From positions 1 through 64,000 of the forward strand of contig JAEYRB010000059.1 in assembly GCA_023409735.1 (NCBI GenBank): a stretch of DNA of 64,000 nt, in the 5' to 3' direction. The stretch is from Bacillota bacterium (lineage in GTDB: Bacteria; Bacillota; Clostridia; Acetivibrionales; DTU013). Within the stretch, counting starts at the first letter, position 1, and each line of letters begins with the position of its first letter. Of the stretch, positions 44,432 through 53,085 are shown piece by piece. Made by a program: the position numbers and the translations under genes. The notes under the pieces are model-generated. The model was not told where the DNA came from. It saw only the letters and a list, made by a program, of their open reading frames with translations, and made no database searches.

Positions 44432-46253
44432 AATAATTAAAGTTTATAAAATAGTATTGCGCTTTTTTAAAGATATGCATCTGGCAGGTAAGTTAACATT
44501 GGCATATGTTATGATCATTGCCTTGCCAATCATTTTTACGGGTGTTTACATAAAGTACTCCACAACTGAATCAGTAATACATCAGTCAGAGCTTTTAGCA
44601 AAGCAAAGTCTGCTGCAAAAAAGGGAGAATATTAACCAGAAGATTGAAAGTATCGAGCGAACATCAATTTCAATTGCTTATAACTCTCAAATAATAGGAT
44701 ATTTTGAAGGCCCATTTGAAAATAGCTTACAAGGATATGATGACTATAGAAATACCTTCTCTCCACTATATGATAGCTATATCATGCAAAACAAGCACAT
44801 TTATGACACTATGATATATGTCAGTAACAAAACGTTTCCCAGTTCATGGAACAGCATATACCATATTAATACAATTGAGGGACAGGAATGGTACAACGAA
44901 CTATTGGCGGATAAATCCACACTGAAGAAATGGACAAATATCCATGACTCAAAAACGAACAAGGTCACGACAAATAAGGAGAGAGTGGTTTCTTTATGCC
45001 AGAAATTCATATCCTTCAGGGATAAAAGCTGTATAGGACTTTTGGAGATTGAGGTCTCAGAAAAGTTACTTTTTGATAACCTGGGGAAGGATGGTAATAT
45101 TGTAGAATATACCATGGTTTTCGATAGCAATGGTAATATTATATCAGAGAGTGCGTGTAAAAATCTGCTGGCTGAATTTGGACCGGAATTTGTATCAACA
45201 CTTTCAAGTAAAGAAATAAATGGCGTAATTACATTGTCTAATGAAAAGTTTGCTGTTTGTTCCATTCCTTTGAATAGTATTGGATGCCGTCTGGTCAGTG
45301 TTACTCCACTTAAAGAAATTCTAAAGGGATACCCTAATTATGATGTGATCATCGCAAGTGTCATTATTGTTTCGCTAATACTGTTTGGATTTATAATTAA
45401 TTTTGTCACAAACCGCCTTACTGGGAGGCTGAAGCTTCTTGTCAAAGGCCTTAAATCAGTGCGGGATGGAAATATTAATATCAAATTGCAGGTGGAAGAT
45501 CATGATGAATTGGGTGAACTGGCTGAAAGCTTCAATCTCATGACAAATAGGATACATGAACTTATTGAGCAGGTATACAAGGCACAGATTACAGAAAAGG
45601 AGTCTGAATTAAAGGCGCTTGAAGCGCAGATAAACCCTCACTTCTTATACAATTCCCTCTCTACCATATCATGGATGGCCAGAAAGGTAAAGGCTGATAA
45701 TATTGACAACCTGTCCTTGCAGTTGTCCAAATTTTACAGACTTGTATTGAGCAAGGGAAATTCTATAATTACAGTAGAAGATGAGATTAACCTGTTGAAA
45801 GCCTATGTTCAAATTGAAAAAATCCGTTTTGATAATATGTTTGAAATAGTTTATGATCTTGATGAAACAGCTTTCAAGTATACAATGGTAAAAATTATCC
45901 TCCAGCCCATAGCTGAAAATACCATCAACCATGGAATAGCACCGAAAGACTGCAGGGGAACAATGATCGTCCGATTGCGGCAGGATGATGGAAATCTCAT
46001 CTTTACCATTATCGATGATGGTGTGGGAATGGATCAAAAGACATTGGACAATATCAGCAAAGGACTTATTATAAAACGTAGAGAAAGCGGATATGCTATT
46101 CATAACATTATGGAGCGGTTGAAATCAGTCTATGGAGAAAGTGGCAGGATCAACATTGTGAGTCGTCCCGGAATTGGATGTTCTGTAAATATAATCATAC
46201 CAAAATCTCCGATTCTACAAAATATGGATACCAAACGTAAAATTAATCTTTAA
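44424..46253 (+). CDS. YesM-type sensor histidine kinase
   Basis: A 609-residue membrane kinase. Membrane segments at about 26-45 and 310-330 enclose an extracellular sensor region of about 265 residues. A HAMP domain follows (TGRLKLLVKGLKSVRDGNIN), then the phospho-His in EAQINPHFLYNSLSTISWMA (His at about 406) and an ATP-binding domain with QPIAENTINHGI (N box) and IDDGVGM (G1). The start overlaps the second response-regulator stop as ATGAATAA; an ATG three codons earlier is also possible. It likely senses the oligosaccharide or its lipoprotein complex. Confidence 0.92.
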   Translation: MNKIIKVYKIVLRFFKDMHLAGKLTLAYVMIIALPIIFTGVYIKYSTTESVIHQSELLAKQSLLQKRENINQKIESIERTSISIAYNSQIIGYFEGPFENSLQGYDDYRNTFSPLYDSYIMQNKHIYDTMIYVSNKTFPSSWNSIYHINTIEGQEWYNELLADKSTLKKWTNIHDSKTNKVTTNKERVVSLCQKFISFRDKSCIGLLEIEVSEKLLFDNLGKDGNIVEYTMVFDSNGNIISESACKNLLAEFGPEFVSTLSSKEINGVITLSNEKFAVCSIPLNSIGCRLVSVTPLKEILKGYPNYDVIIASVIIVSLILFGFIINFVTNRLTGRLKLLVKGLKSVRDGNINIKLQVEDHDELGELAESFNLMTNRIHELIEQVYKAQITEKESELKALEAQINPHFLYNSLSTISWMARKVKADNIDNLSLQLSKFYRLVLSKGNSIITVEDEINLLKAYVQIEKIRFDNMFEIVYDLDETAFKYTMVKIILQPIAENTINHGIAPKDCRGTMIVRLRQDDGNLIFTIIDDGVGMDQKTLDNISKGLIIKRRESGYAIHNIMERLKSVYGESGRINIVSRPGIGCSVNIIIPKSPILQNMDTKRKINL

Positions 46254-46410
46254 TTGTTAAATATGTTTATAGGTTATCGACAGCCGTACATTTATTTAAG
46301 TACCGGATCTAAACAGGACAGCATAAGTTTTGAACAATACTTGCCAATAGGTAATATTAAACTTGCTTAAAAAGATTCATAATTTTTGATATATGAGTTG
46401 GTTTTGAAAA

Positions 46411-46440
46411 TTGTCCTTCTGATAGTCCTCGACTTATAAT
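46411..46440 (+). promoter_or_regulatory. Possible promoter of the importer operon
   Basis: TTGTCC (46411-46416) and TATAAT (46435-46440) with an 18-base spacer, 33 bases before the permease start. The weak -35 would fit activation by the response regulators. The gap is 46254-46472. Confidence 0.5.
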
Positions 46441-46472
46441 AAAGTTAAGGCAAATCAGAAAGGTGTGACAAA

Positions 46473-47450
46473 ATGAATCGTGAACTGATTTCTAACCAAG
46501 TAAATGTAAGTAATAAAAAAAGTTCGGTCAGGATGATCCTCTGGGAACAGCGTTATCTTTTGGTACTAGTAATTCCTGTTGTAATATGGATGATAATCTT
46601 TAATTACATTCCAATGCTTGGACTTGTTATTTCATTTAAAGAATATAATCCGTTTCTTGGCCCGCTTAAAGGCTTTATTGATAGTCCTTGGGTAGGGTTA
46701 AGCAATTTTGTGGAGGCATTTTCTGATAAGTATTTCATTAATTCTATGATAAACACAATTAAATATAGTTTATTGAATCTTATTATAGGGTTTCCTTTTC
46801 CGATTATCTTCGCAATATTGTTAAATGAAGTCACAAAAATTAAGCTCAGAAAGTTTGTACAGACTGTAAGCTACTTACCGCATTTTATTTCGTGGGTCTT
46901 TGTTATCGGTTTCATGTATGAAATATTTGCTTCTGACGGTGGAATGGTAAATGGAGTCTTAAAACAGCTTAATATTACGCAAGAGTCTGTACCTTTTTTA
47001 GCAACCCCTTCATTTATGCCGCCTATGATAGTACTCTCCCAGGTGTGGAAAACATTTGGATGGAATTCCATAATATATATTGCAGCAATAACTAATATAG
47101 ACCCCACATTATATGAAGCAGCTACAGTAGATGGCGCAAATAGATTTAACAAGATATGGAGTATAACTTTACCCTCAATAAAGCCTACGATTGTCATTTT
47201 ACTTATATTTAATGTAGGTGGATTGATCAATTCAAATTTCGGCTTGTTTGAACAAATGTTACTCATGTCGAATTCCATGGTTCAAGATGCATGTGAGATA
47301 ATTGACACCTATACATACAGGATGGGTATTATCATGGGAAGATTTTCTTATGCTACAGCAGTTGGATTATTCAGATCGGTTGTGTCTGTTATTCTACTGA
47401 CAGGTTCGAACTTTGTATCCAAGAAATTAACTGGGGAAAGCCTATACTAA
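46473..47450 (+). CDS. Oligosaccharide ABC importer permease, LplB type
   Basis: A 325-residue membrane protein with six hydrophobic segments. The EAA loop EAATVDGANRFNKIWSITLP contacts the ATPase. The long N-terminal lead (about 30 residues) and WEQRYLLVLVIPVVIWMIIF are usual for LplB/YtcP-type (CUT1) permeases. The ATG has AAAGGTGTG upstream. Followed after 13 bases by its partner. Confidence 0.92.
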   Translation: MNRELISNQVNVSNKKSSVRMILWEQRYLLVLVIPVVIWMIIFNYIPMLGLVISFKEYNPFLGPLKGFIDSPWVGLSNFVEAFSDKYFINSMINTIKYSLLNLIIGFPFPIIFAILLNEVTKIKLRKFVQTVSYLPHFISWVFVIGFMYEIFASDGGMVNGVLKQLNITQESVPFLATPSFMPPMIVLSQVWKTFGWNSIIYIAAITNIDPTLYEAATVDGANRFNKIWSITLPSIKPTIVILLIFNVGGLINSNFGLFEQMLLMSNSMVQDACEIIDTYTYRMGIIMGRFSYATAVGLFRSVVSVILLTGSNFVSKKLTGESLY

Positions 47451-47463
47451 GGAGGGGGAAACA

Positions 47464-48342
47464 ATGTTAAAGAGACGAAAAATTTCCTGTGATAGTGTTT
47501 TTGATATATTTAATGCTATTTTTATGTGCTTGATTTTATTTATCACATTATATCCTTTTTATTATGTTATCATAGCATCACTAAATGAACCTCTTGATTT
47601 ACTAAAGGGACCAGTTTATTTTCTTCCAAGAAAGTTTTCATTAATTAATTTTGTTTATGTTATGCAGGATAATGACATAATAAAGGCTGCGTTTATAACA
47701 GTTGCGAGGACGCTGATAGGAAGCCTTAGCGCGGTGCTCTTTACAGCTGCATTCGCATATGGCGTTTCAAAGAAAAAGCTTTTGGGACGAAAGTTTTTTA
47801 TTAGCATGGCTTTGGTAACAATGTATTTCAGTGGCGGACTTATACCATCCTACATTCTTATCAGTAAAGGCCTTCATCTGCAGGGGAATTTCCTTGTATA
47901 TATTATTCCTAATTTATTCAATGCTTTTAATGCTTTTATTATGATGTCTTTCTTCAGAGGGATTGATCCTGGTATAGAAGAATCGGCGAAAATTGATGGA
48001 GCCAATGATTTAGTGATTTTCTTTAAATTGATCATCCCGGTTTCAATGCCAATTATTGCTACCATTATATTATTCAATGGCGTTTTTCACTGGAACTCAT
48101 GGTTTGACGCGCAGCTGTATGGAGGAAGAAAGCTGCAGACACTGCAACAGTTCCTTGTAAAATCTATACAGTCTACCAGTATGACTGCAAAGGCATCATC
48201 TTACGTTTCAAATAATTCCGTAAGTACAAAATCTGTGAGAATGGCGACAATGGTTATAACCACATTCCCTATTGTTATAGCATACCCGTTTCTCCAAAAG
48301 TATTTTGTCAAGGGTGTCATGATAGGTTCATTAAAGGGTTAA
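47464..48342 (+). CDS. Oligosaccharide ABC importer permease, LplC/YtcP type
   Basis: A 292-residue membrane protein with six hydrophobic segments and EAA loop EESAKIDGANDLVIFFKLII. The ending PFLQKYFVKGVMIGSLKG is the hallmark of this permease group. The ATG has AGGAGGGGG upstream. It forms the membrane channel with the previous gene. No ATPase gene lies nearby, so a shared MsmK-like ATPase elsewhere is expected. Confidence 0.93.
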   Translation: MLKRRKISCDSVFDIFNAIFMCLILFITLYPFYYVIIASLNEPLDLLKGPVYFLPRKFSLINFVYVMQDNDIIKAAFITVARTLIGSLSAVLFTAAFAYGVSKKKLLGRKFFISMALVTMYFSGGLIPSYILISKGLHLQGNFLVYIIPNLFNAFNAFIMMSFFRGIDPGIEESAKIDGANDLVIFFKLIIPVSMPIIATIILFNGVFHWNSWFDAQLYGGRKLQTLQQFLVKSIQSTSMTAKASSYVSNNSVSTKSVRMATMVITTFPIVIAYPFLQKYFVKGVMIGSLKG

Positions 48343-48405
48343 TTACATAGGCATATTCCGGGTTTTATACCTGGATAAGCATACATTATGAAGGAGGAAT
48401 TAAAT

Positions 48406-50121
48406 ATGAAAGAAAGGTGTACCAAAGTATTTGCTGTAGTGTTGATAGCAATGATAAGTATGTCAATGGTACTTACAGGCTGCGGCGGAAATTCTCAGAA
48501 TTCCAATACAGCAACTACGACAACAGCTCAGGAAAACACACAAAATGCAACAGATTCGTCTAACGCAACACAGGAAACAAAGTATTCTTGGCAGGAGGAT
48601 ACTTCCCCGTTTAATTTCGATCTTTATTTTTTTGCATCATGGGGTACAGGTTATCCATGGCATGGAACTCAAGTCGAGAAGTATATTACTGAGGATACGG
48701 GAGTAACACCGAACATTATCATACCAACAGGTAATGATAAGGAATATCTTAACGTTATGATCGCTTCTGACGATCTGCCAGATGCGATGATTCTTGAATG
48801 GAATTCTCCTGAAACAAAAAAGCTTATTGAATCTGGTAAGATATACTCTATTAATGAACTGTCCGAACAATATGCTCCAGAATTCATGGATATGATCCCG
48901 GAAGATGTAACTAAATATCATAGCAAAGCGGATGGAAAGCTTTACTATCTGCCTTCATTCATGCCCTCAAAGCAAGAATGGGATGAATCACTTGAGAAAC
49001 ATAATGCAAGACCATTGTTTATACAGAAGGGTATTTATGAAGCACTTGGAAGCCCAGCTGTAGACACACCGGACAAACTGCTTGCATTGCTAAAGGAAGT
49101 AAAAGCTAAATATCCTGATGTAAAGCCTTTTGCAATCGAACCGCCTCTGGATGTTGTTCAATGGAACTCATTATGTGGTAGTGAAACATTAACATACTTT
49201 GCAGGCATTTTTGCACCTGAGACTTATTCAAAAGATCTATACCTTGAAAATGACCAGGTCAAGATGATTTTTGAAAACCCCAATTTTGTAGAAGCAGTAA
49301 GGTTCTTAAACACGCTGTATAAAGAAGGATTAATAAGCACAGATATATTAATGACAAAAGCAGAGAGTGCAAGCGACAATTATAAAACTGCTCAGTATGC
49401 AGTAACTGGAATGTTCCCTATTGACGTTTGGAAGACCTATAATCCTAATATAATGAGTTTATATAATGATGAAGGCAAGACTTATATGCCACTTGAAATT
49501 ATGTCATATAATGGAAAACAGGCACAGTTTGCAGGAACCAGAGGCGCAGGATGGGTTGCTTCCATGGTTACTAAAAATGCTAAAGATCCTGGACGTATAA
49601 TCAGGTACTTTGAGTATAGCTGGAGCGATGAAGGCCAGATTGCAAACCTTTTTGGCAGAGAGGGAGAAACTTTCGAATTTGTTAATGGCGTGCCAAAATA
49701 CTTACCTGCGGTAAGTGAAGAGATGCAAAAGGATCCAAACGCACTTGCAGATAAATACGGATTTGAGTCTAAGCTGCTTATGTGGAGATCCAAATGGGGA
49801 AGCTTGCAGAAGCTCGCAGTATCACCGGTAGAATTTACCAACTATCTTGAATCTGTTCAAAAATATGCTGTTGATATTTGGGACATGGGACTTGATAACC
49901 TTGACCCGAATCCTACTTCAAGTGAAGGTATAGCATATGCAAAGGTCAAGAGTATCTGGAATAAATACCTCTCCAAGATGGTTCTTGCAAAAGATGATGC
50001 AGAATTTGATGCATCTTATGCAGCAGGAATGAAAGAGATTGAAGAAGCCGGACTCGAAAAAATAAAGAAGGTTATGACAGAAAACCATCTCGCTGATATG
50101 AAGGTTAAAGCAGGTAAATAA
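48406..50121 (+). CDS. Sugar-binding lipoprotein of the importer (LplA type)
   Basis: A 571-residue extracellular solute-binding protein. The signal peptide ends in the lipobox VLTGC, followed by a Thr/Asn/Gln-rich linker, then the binding fold with NIIIPTGNDKEYLNVMIASD and DLPDAMILEW near the N-terminus. It is longer than ordinary sugar-binding proteins (about 400-450), as is usual for the LplA group that takes larger oligosaccharides. I start it at the ATG after GAAGGAGG; an ATG six codons earlier overlaps that site. Confidence 0.92.
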   Translation: MKERCTKVFAVVLIAMISMSMVLTGCGGNSQNSNTATTTTAQENTQNATDSSNATQETKYSWQEDTSPFNFDLYFFASWGTGYPWHGTQVEKYITEDTGVTPNIIIPTGNDKEYLNVMIASDDLPDAMILEWNSPETKKLIESGKIYSINELSEQYAPEFMDMIPEDVTKYHSKADGKLYYLPSFMPSKQEWDESLEKHNARPLFIQKGIYEALGSPAVDTPDKLLALLKEVKAKYPDVKPFAIEPPLDVVQWNSLCGSETLTYFAGIFAPETYSKDLYLENDQVKMIFENPNFVEAVRFLNTLYKEGLISTDILMTKAESASDNYKTAQYAVTGMFPIDVWKTYNPNIMSLYNDEGKTYMPLEIMSYNGKQAQFAGTRGAGWVASMVTKNAKDPGRIIRYFEYSWSDEGQIANLFGREGETFEFVNGVPKYLPAVSEEMQKDPNALADKYGFESKLLMWRSKWGSLQKLAVSPVEFTNYLESVQKYAVDIWDMGLDNLDPNPTSSEGIAYAKVKSIWNKYLSKMVLAKDDAEFDASYAAGMKEIEEAGLEKIKKVMTENHLADMKVKAGK

Positions 50122-50150
50122 TACTGTAGGACTTTCTTGCTAAAAGTCAC

Positions 50151-50171
50151 AAGGGGGCAGAAAGCCCCCTT
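50151..50171 (+). other. GC-rich hairpin after the lipoprotein gene
   Basis: AAGGGGGC, loop AGAAA, GCCCCCTT, 29 bases after the stop. It has no T-run, so it may protect the transcript end rather than terminate. Confidence 0.5.
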
Positions 50172-50206
50172 CCCACTTATAGCTGAAGCCATTTGGTTAA
50201 CGCCAT

Positions 50207-50240
50207 AAAAAAGAGGTTGTTTAGAGACAACCTCTTTTTT
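50207..50240 (+). terminator. Terminator of the importer operon
   Basis: AAAAAAGAGGTTGT, loop TTAGAG, ACAACCTCTTTTTT: a perfect 14-base-pair stem ending in a T-run, likely active in both directions. Confidence 0.9.
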
Positions 50241-50321
50241 ATAATAGTGCATGAATAATTACTTATTTGCATTGCCTTAAACTTATGTGATGAATATAAA
50301 ATAGATAGGAGATATCAATTT

Positions 50322-52685
50322 ATGAAACACCCTTTCAATCTTTGTTATAAACGTCCTGCGGATGTCTGGCATGATGCAATGCCTCTTGGAAACGGCAGGC
50401 TTGGCGCAATGGCCTATGGCCATACCAACGTGGAGAGGATACAGCTGAACGATGATTCCCTGTGGTATGGTGCCTTCATGAACAGGAATAATCCATCGCT
50501 TAAGGAGAAGCTCCCGGAAATAAGGCGTCTTGTGCTTTCGGGCGACATTTACCATGCTGAGGAGCTGATCATGCAATATATGGCAGGAACTCCAGGCTGC
50601 ATGCGACACTACACATTGCTGGGAGAGTTGGATATTGCCTTAAATCAGCATCTGCCATTTTTAATAGGCTGGCTGCCGAACAGTACAGGAGCAGAGGACT
50701 ATTCATCTAATCTTGACTTAATGACAGGTATGCTAAATATTGATCATACACAAGAGAATATCCGCTACCACAGAGAAATGTTCATAAGCCATCCGGCACA
50801 AGTAATGTGCATTCGCTATACAAGCGAAATACCGGGGGCAATCAATCTGGATATCATGATGAACCGTATAGGTATATCAGATGCAGTAGCTAAGGATGAC
50901 AGAAGACCCGGTCGGCACGTTAGCGGCGGAGGATGGCCGGCTCCCAGCGCAGACTCCATCCGCACGGTAGATGATAAGACAATACTGATGAAGGGCCACG
51001 ATGCGGAGGTCGAGTTTGCAACAGCTGTACGGGTTGTATGTGATGGTGAATTGCTCAATCCTGTATCGCAGCTTCTTGCACGCAATTGCAGTGAGGTTGT
51101 ACTTTATCTGGCATCGTCGACCTCCAACCGCTCAGATGATCCTGTTTCTGAAGTGTTCCAGCGTTTGGATGCAGCAGAGAAGAAAGGCTACGAGACTTTG
51201 TGTGAGGAACATATCAAAGATTTCTCCGCTTTGATGTATCGCTGCACACTAGATCTGGGACTGGCACCGGAGAAGATGACTGATGAAAGGCTTGAGGCAG
51301 TCAGAAAAGGAGAGAACGACCCGGCATTGGCTGCTCTTTACTTTCAGTTTGGCCGTTACCTTATTGTTTCGGGTGGACGTGAAGACAGTGCTGCGCTAAA
51401 TCTGCAAGGCATATGGAATTCTGAATTTATTCCTATGTGGGATAGCAAGTACACTATAAACATCAATCTGCAGATGAACTATTGGCCTGTGGAGGTCGGA
51501 AACCTCTCAGAACTGCATATGCCATTTATGGAGTTACTGGAGAAAATGCAGGAGAAGGGCCGGGAAACAGCTCGAGTCATGTATGGCATGCGAGGCATGG
51601 TCTGCCATCATAACACGGATTTCTACGGTGACTGCGCACCTCAGGATTGGTACATGGCTGCCATGCCGTGGGTAACCGGAGGAGCCTGGATGGGTCTTCA
51701 TGTGTGGGAGCATTATCTGTATACTAAGGACGTGGATTTCCTTCGCAGAATGTATCCGGTCATGAAGGATATGGCATTGTTCTACATTGATTTCCTTATA
51801 GAAGTGGATGGAAAGCTGATTACCTGTCCGTCTGTATCACCTGAGAATCGTTACGTTCTTGAGGATGGATATGATACGCCCATCTGTGCAGCTCCTGCTA
51901 TGGATAATCAGCTCCTGCGCGAATTCTTCGCTGTGTGTGTTAAGATGCAGCAGCTTTTATGCGTGGATGAGGAATTATCAAAAACGCTGACGGATGCGGC
52001 TGCAAAACTGCCTAAGGATAAGATAGGATCAAAGGGACAGCTGCTGGAATGGGACAAGGAATATACTGAACTTACACCAGGTATGGGGCATATTTCGCAT
52101 TTGGTTGGCTGTTATCCAGGCACTACGATTAACTGGCGTGATACGCCAGAATTAATGAAGGCTGTCAGGAAATCTCTGGAGCTTCGCTTAGAAAATGGAG
52201 CAGGCAGAGGCGGTTGGCCGCTGGCATGGTATATCAGTATATATGCACGACTTCTGGATGGTGAGAAAACAGATAAGGAAATACGGGATATGTTGAGTAA
52301 TTCCACTGTGCGAAATTTCCTCAATGCAGACTTTGTATTCCAGATTGACGGTAATCTTGGTGCAGCAGCGGGTATTGCAGAATGCCTTCTTCAAAGCCAT
52401 ATTGCGCTGCATTTCCTGCCGGCTTTGCCTGTCTCATGGAAGGATGGCAGTGTCAAAGGCTTACGCGCTCGCGGCGGACATGAGGTTGATATGGAATGGA
52501 AGAACGGAAAGCTTGTGGAGGCCGTAATAAAGCCGAGATTCAGCGAACCTGTTGAGATAGTTGGAGAAACCTTGAAGGTAATATGCGAAGGCATGGAAAT
52601 TCCTACAGAGAAAACTGAAATCGGGTTCAGGTTCATAGCAGAGGATGGCAAGACATATAAAGTCACGCCATTATTTAAACTATAA
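50322..52685 (+). CDS. GH95 alpha-L-fucosidase family enzyme (second)
   Basis: A 787-residue cytoplasmic GH95 enzyme. It shows MPLGNGRLGAMAYG, QLNDDSLWYG, NLQGIWNSEF, YTININLQMNYWP, CHHNTDFYGD, CPSVSPENRYV, GHISHLVGCYPG and FQIDGNLGAAAGIAECLLQS. The match to the first GH95 protein is only moderate, so the two probably act on different linkages or sugars (alpha-L-fucose versus alpha-L-galactose are both known in this family). No signal peptide. The ATG has AGGAGA upstream. Confidence 0.93.
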   Translation: MKHPFNLCYKRPADVWHDAMPLGNGRLGAMAYGHTNVERIQLNDDSLWYGAFMNRNNPSLKEKLPEIRRLVLSGDIYHAEELIMQYMAGTPGCMRHYTLLGELDIALNQHLPFLIGWLPNSTGAEDYSSNLDLMTGMLNIDHTQENIRYHREMFISHPAQVMCIRYTSEIPGAINLDIMMNRIGISDAVAKDDRRPGRHVSGGGWPAPSADSIRTVDDKTILMKGHDAEVEFATAVRVVCDGELLNPVSQLLARNCSEVVLYLASSTSNRSDDPVSEVFQRLDAAEKKGYETLCEEHIKDFSALMYRCTLDLGLAPEKMTDERLEAVRKGENDPALAALYFQFGRYLIVSGGREDSAALNLQGIWNSEFIPMWDSKYTININLQMNYWPVEVGNLSELHMPFMELLEKMQEKGRETARVMYGMRGMVCHHNTDFYGDCAPQDWYMAAMPWVTGGAWMGLHVWEHYLYTKDVDFLRRMYPVMKDMALFYIDFLIEVDGKLITCPSVSPENRYVLEDGYDTPICAAPAMDNQLLREFFAVCVKMQQLLCVDEELSKTLTDAAAKLPKDKIGSKGQLLEWDKEYTELTPGMGHISHLVGCYPGTTINWRDTPELMKAVRKSLELRLENGAGRGGWPLAWYISIYARLLDGEKTDKEIRDMLSNSTVRNFLNADFVFQIDGNLGAAAGIAECLLQSHIALHFLPALPVSWKDGSVKGLRARGGHEVDMEWKNGKLVEAVIKPRFSEPVEIVGETLKVICEGMEIPTEKTEIGFRFIAEDGKTYKVTPLFKL

Positions 52686-52719
52686 GATAAATTCGTCAGA
52701 ATGTTAAATGAAAACGACA

Positions 52720-52774
52720 TAAAAACACTCCCGTATCGGACTTGATTTTTTATTGTCCTATGGTGGTGTTTTTT
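52720..52774 (+). terminator. Hairpin terminator after the second GH95 gene
   Basis: AAAAACAC ... GGAC, loop TTGATTTTTTATT, GTCC ... GTGTTTTTT: an imperfect long stem ending in six T residues. Confidence 0.6.
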
Positions 52775-52840
52775 GTATTACAGAGGTATTTTGCTTTACT
52801 ACACAACTGCTTTTTGCATTAGAATCCGCTTATATCCTCT

Positions 52841-52962
52841 GTGTAAGGTCGAATACACACATGTTTGAGACATCTGAGCAATGCAGACATGGACGACCAG
52901 AATGTGGACATAGACGACCAGACCATAATCGTGTAAGTTCGAATACAGACATATTTGAAACA
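52841..52962. repeat. Direct repeat, 32 bases with 90-base period
   Basis: GTGTAAGGTCGAATACACAC (from 52841) and GTGTAAGTTCGAATACAGAC (from 52931), each continuing for 12 more similar bases; four mismatches in 32. Between them GGACGACCAGA and AGACGACCAGA form a second, 21-base-spaced pair. Open frames over this stretch of the 52686-53085 gap look like chance. Confidence 0.6.
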
Positions 52963-53085
52963 CAGCCGCTTTTTGAAAGAACATATGACTGATATACCAT
53001 AGCTTTTTATTATAAGCATTGGGTACAGGAGTTAAGGGCTACATCTAAAACCATTAAAGGAGAGAATGGCAGTTTCCTTAACAAC

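Noticed and set aside
52753..52992. 79-residue open frame and its minus-strand counterparts
   Set aside because: They run through the direct repeats and a terminator, with no ribosome site or family pattern.
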